Shown here one piece after another: positions 10,110 through 21,013 of a DNA stretch of 64,000 nucleotides. Numbering within the stretch: the stretch's first letter is position 1; each line of letters begins with the position of its first letter. The position numbers and the translations under genes were made by a program. This DNA comes from Erinaceus europaeus (taxonomy: Eukaryota > Chordata > Mammalia > Eulipotyphla > Erinaceidae): NCBI RefSeq assembly GCF_950295315.1, contig NC_080164.1, positions 110,442,447-110,506,446 of the forward strand, given 5' to 3'. Under the pieces are notes generated by a model that made no database searches, had not been told where the DNA came from, and worked only from the letters and a program-made list of their open reading frames with translations.

Positions 10110-10682
10110 ATTTTGCGTTTGAATAATAAATAGCATAAAACTGACACATTGCCTCCCTCAGAGTAATGGGGGGGGTTGTTTTTTACATATGTATATACAC
10201 TATGTCTTATTTCCTGAGAACAGTTTCATAGTATCAAAATTATAGTGTTAAATCACGTTACATAATGTTAAGCAAATGAGTGATTGCAAGTAATTTTATT
10301 ATGTTGTCTCCTGTATCTATTTTAAAACTAAAAAAGCAAAACACTCTCACCTCAATTTGTAAGTGGGGTAATATGATTTACGACACAGTGCAATAAGAAA
10401 ATATCCTTGGCAAAGTTGGGTTCAAAACACTCAAGAAAGAAGATGATTTAATGGACTTGAATGTCTCCACTTAGACTCCTGAGGTGATGGATCTTGTGTA
10501 TTAGCATATTTTCCAACAAATTCCATTTGTTGAAAGATTATCAATAGGTAGAAATGAACCTAGCCCAAATCCCAAAGGATATTTTACCTCAATACAGGAA
10601 AACCATCTATTAATCATATTATTTGGTTTGTTACCTGTCCTGGAAAGGAAATCAAGCTAACACTTGCTAACAGTTTCATTAC
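10110..10682. other. unique DNA
   Basis: I see nothing beyond AT-rich unique sequence. No open frame above 60 codons has a recognisable family. Confidence 0.55.
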
Positions 10683-11005
10683 ATTTAAATTTATTTTTTT
10701 AAATATTTATTTATTTATTTATTTATGTGTTTATTTTCCCTTTTGTTGCCCTTGTTGTTTTATTGTTGTTGTAGTTATTATTGGTGTTGTTACTGATGTC
10801 ATTGTTGTTAGGACAGAGAGAAATGGAGAGAGGAGGGGAAGACAGAGAGGAGGAGAGAAAGATAGACACCTGCAGACCTGCTTGACTGCCTGTGAAGCTA
10901 CTCCCCTGCAGGTGGGGAGCCTGGGGCTCAAACTGGGATCCTTACGTGGGTCCTTGCGCTTTATGCCAAGTGCACTTAAACCCGCTGTGCTACCGTTCGA
11001 CTCCC
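10683..11005 (-). mobile_element. ERI-type SINE, long form
   Basis: Minus-strand copy of the long form with TTTTCCCTTTTGTTGCCC on the tail side, several GTTGTT/ATT stretches, GAAATGGAGAGAGGAGGGGA and CCCCTGCAGGTGGGGAGC. The head ends in GTGCTACCGTTCGACTCCC. Confidence 0.87.
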
Positions 11006-11051
11006 TTACATTTAAATTTCTAATCTTCTATTTTATCTTAGATTGAAGATG

Positions 11052-11243
11052 TGGGGCCAGATGGTGGTTCAGTCAGTAAAGCACAGTCACCAAGTACAAG
11101 GATCAGAGTTCAAGTCCCCCTGCTCCCCACTTACAGGGCGGAAACTTCATAGGGGGTGAAACAGGGCTGCAGGTGTCTCTTTTTCTCTGCCTCTCTCTAT
11201 CTCCTTGTTCCCTCCTCCTTTCTGTCACTATAAAGCCAAACAA
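11052..11243 (+). mobile_element. ERI-type SINE, short form
   Basis: Plus-strand copy. The GGGGCCAGATGGTGG head, the B-box-like GAGTTCAAGTCCC (about 11107-11119), the GGGGTGAAACAGGGCTGCAGGTG centre and the CT-rich 3' half are all present. Confidence 0.83.
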
Positions 11244-11257
11244 ATGGTTAGTTAGAT

Positions 11258-11464
11258 GTGTCCCTCTTCTTTTGCATTAGCCATGGGCAGTGCGCTGCCA
11301 GAGATGACCCGAACTGCCCCTGCGGCTACAGACAGACTATGACCCACATAGTTAATGACTGCCACCTCTCCAGATTCAAAGGAGGTCTCGAAACTTTACA
11401 TCAGGCTCAACCTGACGATGTTAACTGGCTATGGAAGAAGGGCAAACGCTAGAAGAAGAAGAAG
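11258..11464 (+). mobile_element. 3' end of a non-L1 LINE with C-terminal CCHC motif
   Basis: From about 11310 to the TAG at 11450-11452 the plus strand encodes the C-terminal tail of a LINE reverse-transcriptase protein. Landmarks are CPCGYRQTMTHIVNDC (CX1CX7HX4C), HLSRFKGGLETLH and a final WLWKKGKR. The stop codon runs directly into AGAAGAAGAAGAAGAAG, so there is almost no 3' UTR. The frame is open. The motif spacing differs from the L1 CX3CX7HX4C version seen at 26273. It resembles RTE-like families as I remember them, but the clade is not proven. It is severely 5'-truncated, and no clear TSD was found. A second copy lies at 28501, with about 6 differences in 160 bp. Confidence 0.75.
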
Positions 11465-11469
11465 AAGTG

Positions 11470-12002
11470 AATGTTGATTTAGGCAGAAGGAAGGACAAGA
11501 AAACCACAAGGATTATTCTGAGGTCAACAGGTCATCTCTTTGTAATGGATTTTCCACTCAGTTCTTTCTTGTAACAGATCTGAAACTCTGCTGTAGGTCT
11601 TGAAGACAGAATGTTTGCATTTCTGCTTGAAGTCTGTTCTCTTGCAAATTTAATTGGGACATACTATCTTATTTCCTAAGAAAAAAAGCTGTCCCAAGCC
11701 TAGGACCAAGAGTTCATTGCCATTTGCTTAACTAAGTCCATCAGCTCCAGGCCACCTTGTCATTTCAGATATTTGCAGAGTCATGTCAAGTAGTTCTGGT
11801 CTTTCTTCTGTCCAATAGCCTCCAAGACTAATTATCTCAAGAATACATTTTTCCCCCTGATTTCTGGAAATCCCATTACTTGGGAACAGGGTTATTCTAA
11901 AGGTTGGGGTGTTTTTATGGGCACTTTTAAAGCAGCATTGTTGAATATGTTAAAATATTTGCCTAGAGGAAGAGCTAGTAGACTCATCAGAATGCATAAA
12001 AA
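11470..12002. other. unique DNA
   Basis: No repeat or gene is recognised. Base composition is typical of the unique stretches of the window. Confidence 0.5.
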
Positions 12003-12004
12003 AT

Positions 12005-12168
12005 TTAAAATTTATTTTATTTTTGAGAGATGCAGACAGAGAGAGACACAGAAACACCAGAGCACTGCTCAGCTCTGACTTATGGTGGTGTGGGGGATTG
12101 AACCTGGGACTTCGGAGTCTCAGGCATGAGAGTCTGTTGCATAACCATTATGCTATCTCCCCCACCCA
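12005..12168 (-). mobile_element. tRNA-derived SINE, type B
   Basis: A well-preserved copy. On the minus strand it begins GGGGGAGATAGCATAATGG, continues through the B-box-like CAGGTTCAATCCC (about 12093-12105) and CACCATAAGTCAGAGC, and ends in a CTCTCT stretch and AAATAAAATAAA. This is the best reference for the type B SINEs in this window. Confidence 0.82.
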
Positions 12169-12194
12169 AAAAATTTAGAGGACTGAGTTTTCTG

Positions 12195-12308
12195 TCTTCC
12201 TTCCTTCCTTCCTTCCTTCCTTCCTTCCTTCCTTCCTTCCTTCCTTCCTTTCCTTTCTGTCTGTCTGTCTTTCTTTGTTTCTTTCTTCTTCTTCTTTTTT
12301 TTTTTTTC
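12195..12308. repeat. CTTC/TTTC polypyrimidine tract
   Basis: About 14 CTTC units, then TCTG and TTTC variants and a T run. It adjoins SINE tails on both sides, where such repeats commonly grow. Confidence 0.9.
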
Positions 12309-12311
12309 CAA

Positions 12312-12502
12312 GTAGCTTTATTTACCAGATAGGGACAGCCAGAAATTGAGAGGGTTGTGAGAGATAGAGAGGTAGAGAGACTGCAACCGTGCTTTACCAC
12401 TCCTGAAGCTTTTCCCCTGCAGTTGGGGACCTGGGGCTCAAACCCCGATTACTGTACATTATAACAGGTGCTCTCAACCAAGTGTGCCACCACCTGGCCC
12501 CC
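12312..12502 (-). mobile_element. ERI-type SINE, short form
   Basis: Minus-strand copy with CCCCTGCAGTTGGGGACC in the centre, CTCAAACCCCGAT in the B-box region and a head ending GTGCCACCACCTGGCCCCC. Confidence 0.85.
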
Positions 12503-12514
12503 TACATTCATTCA

Positions 12515-12515
12515 T

Positions 12516-12569
<54 letters not shown>

Positions 12570-12620
12570 TTCCTTCCTTCCTTTCTCTCTCTCTCTTTCT
12601 TTCTTCCTTTCTTCTCTTTT
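12515..12620. repeat. TTTC microsatellite
   Basis: About 15 CTTT units, then CTTC and CT variants. It forms the tail region of the adjacent type B SINE. Confidence 0.9.
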
Positions 12621-12621
12621 T

Positions 12622-12742
12622 TTGTTAACCAGAGCACTGTTCAACTCTGGTTTATGGTGGTGCAAGGGATTAAATTTACAATTTGGAGCCTCAGGGATGA
12701 AAGTCTGTTTGCATAACCATTATGTTATCTACCCCTGCCCTC
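12622..12742 (-). mobile_element. tRNA-derived SINE, type B
   Basis: A minus-strand copy with AACCAGAGCACTGTTCAACTC on the tail side and CATAACCATTATGTTATCTACCC in the head. The B-box region is eroded to ATTTAATCCC. Confidence 0.75.
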
Positions 12743-12887
12743 CTACTTTCTTTTTTAAAAGACCTTTTTAAGTTTATTTTTAATGAGAGAGACAAAGTTT
12801 ATAGTAAGGTAAATTCCAACCATGGGATTTTCAAAGAAAACCAATCTCCCAACTAACATAGTTATAATAATAACTATCTATTCTCTT

Positions 12888-13097
12888 AATTTTTTATTAG
12901 CTTTGTTTGTTTATTGGATAGATTCAACCAGAAATAAGGAGGGAAGGGGGAGATAGACAGGGAGAGAGGAAACAACCACAGCACTGCTTCACCACTTGCA
13001 AAGATTTTTCCCTTGCAGGTGGAGACCAGGGACTTGAACCCAGGTCATTGTGCATTGTAATATGTGCACTCAACCAGGTGTGCCACTACCTGGGCCC
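12888..13097 (-). mobile_element. ERI-type SINE, short form
   Basis: Minus-strand copy with TTGTTTATTGGATAGATTCA on the tail side, CCCTTGCAGGTGGAGACC in the centre and a head ending GTGCCACTACCTGGGCCC. A related subset of SINEs here carries the CAGCCAGAAATTGAGAGG wording. Confidence 0.83.
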
Positions 13098-13103
13098 TTC
13101 TAT

Positions 13104-13561
13104 TGCTTTATTTATTTATTTATTTATATATTTATTTATAAAAAGGAAACACTGACAAAACCATAGGATAAGAGGGTTACAACTCCACACAATTCCCAAC
13201 ACCAGAACTCACTATCCTATTCCCTCCCTTGATAGCTTTCCTATTCTTTAACCCTCTAAAAGTATGGACCCAAGGTCATTGTGGGATGCAGAAGGTGGAA
13301 GGCCTGGCTTCTGTAATTCCTTCCCCGCTGAACAGCTGAACATGTGCGTTGCCAGGTCTATCCATACTCCCAGCCTGTCTCTCTCTTTCCTTAGTGGGGT
13401 GGGGTTCTGTGGAATCAGAGCTCCAGGACACCTTTCTGGGCTCATCTGCCCAGGGAAGTCTGGTTGGCACTATACTAGCATTTGGAACCTGGTGGGTGAA
13501 AAGAGAGTTAACATATAAAGCCAAACAAGTTGTTGGCTAATCATGAACATAAAGGCTGGAG
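13104..13561 (-). mobile_element. L1 3' end, reverse orientation
   Basis: It begins with an AT-rich tail (TTTATTTATTTATTTATTTA) and matches the last 450 bp of the L1 3' UTR in reverse. Landmarks are ACTCCACACAATTCCC and CTTCTGTAATTCCTTCCCCGC. It joins a plus-strand L1 segment directly at about 13562. Confidence 0.8.
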
Positions 13562-14655
13562 ATGTCAGACATGGAATGTCAACCCTTCAGCCTCATTACT
13601 TGAGTGAGACCTTTCTTTCATAGGATTCTCTAATTCCATTCCAGGTGGTTCACTTCCCAACAAAGTCTCAAAACATAGATATAGACCAGGTCCCATGAGA
13701 TAGGGCATATGTTCACATGTATCCATAAAATAGGGCAAAATATATACCTGAAAGGAAAAGTACACAATAGTCTATGGTGAGTCAGTATGAAGTTCATAAT
13801 GAAAATTATCAAATTAGACTTAGATACCCTCCTCACCTACTTCCTATTACAATTCTCTCACTCACTCCAAAGCTAACCTTATCAAAACAAGGACTGCAAA
13901 AGCTGAATAAGGGCAAGAGACTGACATATTTTAATGATGACTCTTTAGTCACTATCAGGCCACCCCATCAGCTGGGGCCCTATTTGGGGAGTCCTGAGAT
14001 TCCCAAACAGACATGCTGGCTCTAGACCTAAAATAAATTCCTCTTTCCCCAGTTACCAGTCATCTCTATCAGGAACAACAAAACAGACCCCTTTGTATAC
14101 CCCCATAGGACCTTGCCCTCAGCTTGGATCAACAATGGTAGAGAATGTTCCACCCTCTGAAGGGAGGTTGGACAACATACTCTGTGGTACACCTGATGAA
14201 GATGCGTCCTGATATTGGGGCATCTTGAACTTTTCCTACTGATGATCACAGTATGTGAGGTCAGATCTAGAAGGATGCAGAGGTCACATAGGCTCCTAAG
14301 CTGAATATGGGCCCCAGATCACATCAAATCGATGGGGTTTACATTCAACAATATTGATATACCTTTCCCATATTTGGGAGCTACTCTCTTCCCTGATCCA
14401 GCTTTATGGTCCTTTTCTAGCCATGACATCATCTCCCCAGACAATAACTAAGATCCATCTGCATATCACATTTCAGACACAGGGGAAAGAAAAAAAAAAA
14501 AAAAAAACTAGTATAGCCACAGGCCTTTTGGAATATAACTAAAATATGCCTACTAGCTATCTACAGAATGGAGACCTGCCCAACTCTTCATCTACACTAC
14601 TCTATTGCCTTTTTTAAAACCTCAAGACTACAAAGAATATTTCCCATTGTCTTCA
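13562..14655 (+). mobile_element. older L1 3' UTR segment, inverted relative to neighbour
   Basis: Plus-strand L1 3' UTR. It starts at the TCAACCCTTCAGCCTCATTA block and runs past CCATGACATCATCTCCCCAG to the GGAATATAACTAAAATATGCC block. The same order occurs at 38405-39432 and 42594-42900. Its opposite orientation to 13104-13561 fits a twin-priming inversion. A short A run (about 14491-14507) interrupts it. Confidence 0.7.
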
Positions 14656-14656
14656 T

Positions 14657-14774
14657 AGGGGCCAACCAGTGGCACACCAGAGCTGCATGTGTCCATCTGT
14701 TTTTTTCCCTCTATCTTCTCCCCCCCATCAATTTCTCTGTCTCTATCCAATAATAAACAAACTAATTAAAAGAT
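14657..14774 (+). mobile_element. ERI-type SINE with internal deletion
   Basis: The GGGGCCAACCAGTGGCACACC head is followed almost at once by the CCCTCTATCTTCTCCCCC and TCTCTATCCAATAATAAAC tail. The middle of a normal short-form SINE is missing, leaving about 118 bp. Confidence 0.65.
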
Positions 14775-15144
14775 CCTATTTCTTCCAGTCATGGAGCCTC
14801 TGGGATTTTTTTTTTCTTGATGTCTCCTCTCTAGATTCCTTATCCTATTATACTCCTTTGCTGACCTCAACTAAATCAGTGCAACCAATGTCACCACCAT
14901 GCTACATTATGTCACCACTGCCTTTTGGCTTCAGTTGTATTCAGAGACTCCAAGCCAGAGATGTCAACCTTCCAACCCCAATAATATGGCTAAACCTTTC
15001 CTAACACATGGGACTCCCTAATTCCACTTAAGATAGTGTTTTCTCTAGAAAAGTTACAGATCCTAGATATAGACTAAGGCTGAGGGAACTAGGTACATAT
15101 ATACATAAGTTTGGGGCCACTATTAACCATAAGTAAAAGTGTTT

Positions 15145-16978
15145 AATAGTCCCCTGTAGCAGCAACAAATGTTGGAGAGGCTGTGGGGAGAGAGGAACCC
15201 TTCTGAACTGCTGGTGGGAATGTAAATTGGTCCAGCCTCTCTGGAGAGCAGTCTGGAGAACTCTCACAAGGCTAGACATAGACCTTCCCTATGACCCAGT
15301 AATTCCTCTCCTGGGGATATACCCCAAGGATTCCATAATGCCCAACCAAAAATATATGTGTACATCTATGTTCATAGCAGCACAGTTCATAACAGCTAAA
15401 ACCTGGGAGGAACCCAGGTGCCCAACAACAGATGAGTGGCTGAGAAAGCTGTGGTACATATACACAATGGAATACTATGCAGCTATTAAGAACAATGAAC
15501 CCACCTTATCTGACCCATCTTGGACAGAGCTAGAAGGAATTATGTTAAGTCAGCTAAGTCAGAAAGATAAAGATGAGTATGGGTTGTCCCCAATCATCAA
15601 CAGAAGTTGATAAAGAAGAACAGAAAGGGAAACTAAAAGCAGGATCTGATTAAATCGACTGCAGGGCAGCAATGTAAAAACCCTGTGGTGAAGGGGAGGG
15701 TGGCCATTGGGCTTCCCGGCGCTATGGGAGGTGGGGGGTGGGTGGTGGGGGTGGGTGGTTGGGATGGGACACAGTATTTCAGTGATGGGAATGGTGTTTA
15801 TGTACACTCTTATTAAAGTGTAGACATAAACCACTATTTAATTAATATGAGGGGGAAATTTGATCATATGTCTAGAACTTCTTAAAACACAGACTGAGTA
15901 TTTTTAATACATAGGCTGTCTTTGATATGTTGACTCTCTCAAAATCCTAGACCAGGGAGAACAGAAGCAACTGGTAGCACAACTATATACAAGATGTTGG
16001 GTATTATACCCCAAACCCTAACAAAGGGACTTTCCAAAGTTAACCCAATCACCAAATAATGTGATAACAATAACTATCCATTGTCCTCTTGAACCCTAAG
16101 ACAGCAGGAACTTCACATTTCCACTATAGAGCCTATATTTCCCCTAGTCCTGGAACCTTAGGGTGGGACCCACTTTCCTGCATGCTTCTCTCAATCCAAA
16201 TCAAATAATATTGCATCCATGAATTGCAACCTAATCAATGCAACGAGTGCCACCTCAGCATGCTTCACTTCAGACAGTGTACAGAGACTTCAGGTGTGGA
16301 ATGACAACCCTTCAGCTTCATCACTTGGGTGAGACCTTTCCTTTCATAGTATTCTCTAATTCCATTCCAGATGTTCCACTCCCCAATAAAGTCCCCAAAC
16401 CTAGATATAGTCCAGGTCCCCTGAGATAGAGCATATGTTCACATGTGCCCATAAACTCGGGAAAAGTATATACCTGAAAGCTGAAGTACACAAGAGCCTA
16501 CAGGGAATACCCCCCAACACTTCATCTGCACTATTCCAGTCTTTAGGTCCATGGTTGTTCAACAATTTGTTTGGATTTGTATATTAACTCTTTTTTCAGC
16601 CACCAGGTTCTGGATGCCAGCACGATGCTGACGAGACTTCCCTGGACAGATGATCCCACCAAAGTGTACTGGAGCTCCACTTCCCAAGAGACCCACCCCA
16701 CTAGGGAAAGAGAGAGGCAGACTCTCTCTGGGAGTATGGACCGACCAGTCAAGGCCCATGTTCAGCGGGAGAGCAATTACAGAAGCCAGACCTTCCACTT
16801 TCTGCAACCCACAATGACTCTGGGTCCATACTCCTAGAGAGATAGAGAATGGGAAAGCTATCAGGGGAGGGGATGGCATATGGAGATTGGGTGGTGGGAA
16901 TTGTGTGGAACTGTACCCCTCTTATCCTAAGGTTTTGTTAATGTCTCCTTTCTTAAATAAAAAAAAATAGTCCCCTGT
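15145..16978 (+). mobile_element. 5'-truncated L1 with TSD
   Basis: The insert at 15158-16965 (1,808 bp) lies between two copies of aatagtcccctgt (15145-15157 and 16966-16978). It carries the last part of ORF2, with an open frame from 15227 to its stop at 15610 (landmarks YPKDSIMPNQK and [12 protein letters not shown]). This is followed by a 3' UTR of about 1.35 kb and an A-tail. ORF2 is far too short to act, and the element is a dead copy. Confidence 0.9.
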
Positions 16979-17033
16979 GATTATTTAGAACAATGAACTC
17001 AGCAATTTATCAAAAAGATCTAAAGAGAACATA

Positions 17034-17187
17034 ATAAATTTTTCTTTTCTTTTTAACTGGAGCAGTCACAGCTCAGCTTTGGTTTATGGTGGTTCAGGGG
17101 ATTGAAACTGGGACTTTGGAGCCTCAGGTATGAGAGTCCGCTTGCATAACCATTATGCTATTTACCTCTGTCACCATAAATTTTTCT
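17034..17187 (-). mobile_element. type B SINE with TSD
   Basis: The SINE at 17046-17175 is flanked by ataaatttttct at 17034-17045 and 17176-17187. On the minus strand it has CATAATGGTTATGCAAGC in the head and CAGTTTCAATCCCC as B box. It is inserted in an older L1 3' UTR. Confidence 0.85.
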
Positions 17188-17329
17188 AACCACCTATTAG
17201 AATACCCTCCTCTCCTGACTCCTACTTCACTTCCCTCAATCACTGAATTTACTTATTCAACTAATTACACAAAAGAAAATAAGATACATTTTTAATCTCT
17301 TGACAACATCAGCATTATTATCACCCCTG

Positions 17330-17880
17330 ATAATCTTTAGCAGAAACACTGTTAGACTAGAAGATGTATCCTTATTGTATGTAGGATTTGTGCATATGTG
17401 TTTTATCTACCCTTTAATTCAATAACTGACTCTCACCTGGGCTTCATTCCTAGTCCTGTCATGTTCACACTGTGTGATGAAAGGCAGTCACACAGTTACC
17501 TGAACCTCTGTGGTCTCCCAGGTGAAATCCAATTTTAATAGCAAATACTTCAGGAGACTCCAAATGGGATTACTGAGATCATTCACGTAGGCTTTTGTTA
17601 ATAGTTTTAGAAGTCTGTATTGTGGGGGAAAAATCTGAGCTTAAAGTAGGTAAATGGTAATTTTTCTCTAGTACACTCAATGAATCAGTATTTCTTTCAG
17701 CATTATTCTAGAGCTGTAGGATTGGGTTCCTTTTTTTTTCTTTTTGTTGTTGAATGTTTTATATGATGTCATGTTTTCTTTCTGACTATATAGACACTCA
17801 GGTGACTTTCATTTTAGAAAGTTTTATTTAATCATGTCTTTGTACATTGTGTCTGTCTTAAATGTCCTGCTTATTTTTTC
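17330..17880. other. unique DNA
   Basis: No repeat, RNA gene or coding frame can be supported. A T-rich stretch at about 17729-17755 is the only low-complexity part. Confidence 0.5.
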
Positions 17881-17881
17881 A

Positions 17882-18090
17882 TATTTTATTATATTTATTT
17901 ATTTATTGATAGAGAGGCCAGGAGTTGAGAGTAAGAGAGAGATTGAGAGGGAGTGAGGCAGAGAGACACCTGCAGCACTACTTCTCCACTTGTGAAGCTT
18001 TCCCCTGGCAGGTAGGGATTGGGGGCTTGAACCCAGGTCCTTGCGCACTGTAACACGTATATTCAACCAGGTGTGCTTCACTCAGCCCTT
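17882..18090 (-). mobile_element. ERI-type SINE, short form
   Basis: Minus-strand copy with TTTATTTATTTATTGATAGAG on the tail side, CCTGGCAGGTAGGGATTGGG in the centre and a head ending AACCAGGTGTGC. Confidence 0.82.
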
Positions 18091-18209
18091 CTTTCTCAAA
18101 ATTGCTACATCACCTACTTCTACTCTATTCTCCATATCAATACTTCTATTTATCTTCTTTTATTGTAATCACCTGAAGATTTACTGTGCCTCTATTTGTG
18201 AAGACACCT

Positions 18210-18424
18210 TTAAATATTTTTTCAACTTATCTTTATTTATTTATTGGCTAAAGAGAGAGCAAGAGAGGGAAGGAAGTGATAGAGGGGGAGAGAGACAGAA
18301 GATACTTGCAGCCCTGCTTCACTGCTTGTGAAACTTTCCCCCTGCAGGTGGGGGCCAGGGGCTTGAACTAAGGTTCTTGGGCACTGTAATGTGTATGCTT
18401 AACCAGGTGTGCTCACCTGGCTCC
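18210..18424 (-). mobile_element. ERI-type SINE, short form
   Basis: Minus-strand copy with CCCCCTGCAGGTGGGGGCCAG in the centre and AACCAGGTGTGCTCACCTGG in the head. It is full length and moderately diverged. Confidence 0.84.
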
Positions 18425-18879
18425 AAGTTCTAACCCACACCCAGAGACCTCACCCACCTTTCCCTCAATCTAGGTTTCAGATACTATTTCATCCAGGTTA
18501 TTTAGCATTCAGGTCTAGCTATTACTAAGAGAAGCAGAGATATGAGCATAGATTTTTAATAGATTGGGATATAAATGGAAGAAAATCTAGGATCCAGAGG
18601 GATTGTATTGATGTCAGAGTGTTTGTACTTTCTTATTTTCTTGAGGAAATATGTGAATCTATTTTCCATATGCAATGGTATAGATTGAAGCAGAGAAGTT
18701 AAGAGCTAATAACTTCTTTCTATTTCTATCTCTTTCTTTCTCTCTTCCTTCCTCTTTCTTTCTTTCTTTTCTTTCCTTTTCCTCTTTCTTTCTTTCTTCC
18801 TTTCTTTTTTTTTCCTCCCTAGGATATTGCTGGTGCTTGTTTCCAGCACTACAAGTTCAACATTCTAGGTGGCCATTTT
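18425..18879. other. unique DNA with pyrimidine tract
   Basis: The left part is unique. Positions 18716-18813 are a TTTC/CTTT-rich tract. The GATATTGCTGGTGCTTGTTTCC block after it resembles the 3' domain of a long-form SINE but is too eroded to call. Confidence 0.55.
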
Positions 18880-19078
18880 TTCCTTTCTAATTTTTATTAC
18901 ATAGAACAGAGAGAAATTGAGAGAGGATGAGCAGACAGAGAGAGAGGGAGAGAGAAAGAGAGACACCTGCAGAGCTGCTTCACTGCTCATGAAGCATCCC
19001 CTCTACAGGTGGAGAGACAGGGCTTGAACCTGGATACTTATGCTTGGTAATATGTGTGCTTATTTCTGCCACACATAT
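18880..19078 (-). mobile_element. ERI-type SINE, short form
   Basis: Minus-strand copy. It has AACAGAGAGAAATTGAGAGAGG on the tail side and CTCTACAGGTGGAGAGACAGG in the centre. The head is damaged near 19050-19078. Confidence 0.75.
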
Positions 19079-19154
19079 CAAATCAGCAGCTGTAAGATGA
19101 AGTGTTGATCACAGTGTAGAAGAACAGAGACTCTGAGAGGTTATCTGTTTTTTC

Positions 19155-19720
19155 TTCGTCCAATTTTTAATTAGTGATTTAATAATGATTAACAAGATTG
19201 TAAGGTAACAGGGGTGTAATTCCATACAGTTTCTACCACTAGTGTGCTGCCCCATCCCTTTCACTGGAAGCTTCCCTATTCTTTAACCCTCTGGGAGTAT
19301 GGTCCACAATTATTTTTAGGGTACAAAAGATGATAGTTATGGCTTCTGTAATTGCTTCTCCACTGGACATGGGCATTGGCAGGTGAATCCATACCCCCAG
19401 CCTGTTTATACCTTTCTCTAAATGGGTAGGGATATGGAGAGGTGAGGTTCCAGGACACATTGGTAAGTTCATCTGCCCAGAAAAGTCAGGATGGCATAAT
19501 AGTATCATCTACAATGGTGGCTGAAAGGTTGTAAGATATAAAGCAGAACATGCTGTTCAATAAACTGGAGCCCAAAGGTAGGGATAGAATATACAAAACT
19601 GGAGTCTTCATGTGGGAAGAATCTCGGAAGTCTATTTTAGGTATGCTCCAAGGGCCCATGACATTTTCAGCAAAAACTTTAGTATCTGAGGACAATGAAT
19701 ATCCTTATAATAAAAGATTT
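19155..19720 (-). mobile_element. older L1 3' UTR, reverse
   Basis: It starts AATTTTTAATTAGTGATTTA and carries AACAGGGGTGTAATTCC and TAATTGCTTCTCCACTGGAC. It belongs with the copies at 53405 and 57788, an L1 lineage whose 3' end differs from the young AAATAAAAAA type. Confidence 0.8.
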
Positions 19721-20170
19721 TCACTGTAAGTAGTATTTCAGTGATCTGAGATAGTAATATAAGAGAAGTAAACAGGGATCAATCAGTAGAGGACTGGAAA
19801 GTTAGGCATAAACAGCTGTTTTCTGTCTCAATATGAGATTAATTGGTAGGACCAGGAGAGATGATAGCTGCTCAAAACTCCATGGGAGAGTCAAAATTTG
19901 AGTGTGCATGGTTACTGTTGACCAAACCGAAAGAAATCATCTTGTCAAGTTTATGTACATGATAACTAAATACCATTTAGTCACAGCTCTTCCTTCTAGG
20001 TGAATTTATATAAAACAGAGATTGTATTCCTGAAATCCAGGACTTTAAATTGATTTCACAAGAAGAGGGTACAATTAGTGACAGCTGGGAAAGAAAAGGT
20101 AACTAGATAAGTTAATATTTTAAGAGTGTCAGTCTTTAACCTAGCCATCTATTCACCACTATAAAGTTCA
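19721..20170. other. unique DNA
   Basis: Nothing is recognised. It may include the decayed proximal part of the neighbouring L1 3' UTR. Confidence 0.45.
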
Positions 20171-20269
20171 ACTTTGTTTCTTTTTTAAATTTAATTAATT
20201 TATTTACTTTGGACAGAAAAGGAGAGAAATTTAGAAGGGAGAAGAAAGAAAGGGGCAAGAGCTGGTTCC

Positions 20270-20283
20270 CGGAAGATGGCGGA
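20270..20283 (+). promoter_or_regulatory. YY1-like site at L1 5' end
   Basis: GGAAGATGGCGGA contains the AAGATGGCGG core that matches the YY1 consensus. It lies about 10 bp from the element's first base. A YY1 site at this position sets transcription start accuracy in human L1. The same role here is inference. Confidence 0.65.
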
Positions 20284-21005
20284 CTGAGAAGCTGCTAATG
20301 GCTTTAGCTCTGACCACATCTCCTGGAAACGGTAGGATTTTCTGCCTTTAGTAGACCAGTCAGTAAGGAGTCCTAGCGGTGACACCCAAGAGGTGACTAT
20401 AACTTAATTTGGGTTAAGAATTAGAGTAGGAAAAAAGGGGAAAAATTTTTTTTCCTCTTAATTTTTAAGCATACCTCCTCCCCTTTTGCCCTCCTCCCCC
20501 CCATAAAGAGTCCCTGGGGACCAGATCCTAGCAGGCTCCCCTGTTAGGAGCCTCTTTCTTTACCAAATTCCTGTCCCACCAGGGAGCATCATTCATTCTA
20601 AGTCTATACCCTTCTGAAACCTCTGGCCTTTTTTCTTTCTAAGTAGCCAACCCCGCCCACCTCACCCCGCATAGCTAATTAAATAATTAAAAATAAATAA
20701 ATAAAAAAATCCTTTCCTTTCACTGCTCTTTTATGACTGTTCTTTTTCTTATCTCTTTCTTTTTCTCTCTCTTTTTTTGTCTTTTTCTCATTCTTGTCAT
20801 TCTTTCTTCCTTAATCCTACAGCTTCCAAAGCCACAGCCCCCAGCCCCCACACCACCAAACAGTGTGCTTTTTTGAATTCACTGGTACACATTTGGGAAT
20901 TGTTTTGGGGAAGAATTCTGACTCAGTGTGGACTCTCACTGCGAGTGTCTCTGCTCAACTTCCCTTCCTCCTTTAGCCACCCCTAGAATATACAGTGGAT
21001 AGTAG

Positions 21006-21013
21006 ATTTGCAT
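21006..21013 (+). promoter_or_regulatory. POU octamer in L1 5' UTR, copy 1
   Basis: A perfect ATTTGCAT (reverse of ATGCAAAT) inside the first duplicated block. POU-domain factors bind this motif. Binding here is untested. Confidence 0.5.

Larger units (their letters stand above)
14775..17320 (+). mobile_element. older L1 3' UTR, interrupted
   Basis: Segments at 14775-15157, 16979-17033 and about 17188-17320 read as one older plus-strand L1 3' UTR. It is split by a younger L1 (15158-16965) and a type B SINE (17046-17175). Wording such as CAACCAATGTCACCACCATG parallels the younger 3' UTRs at lower identity. The right boundary is vague. Confidence 0.6.
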
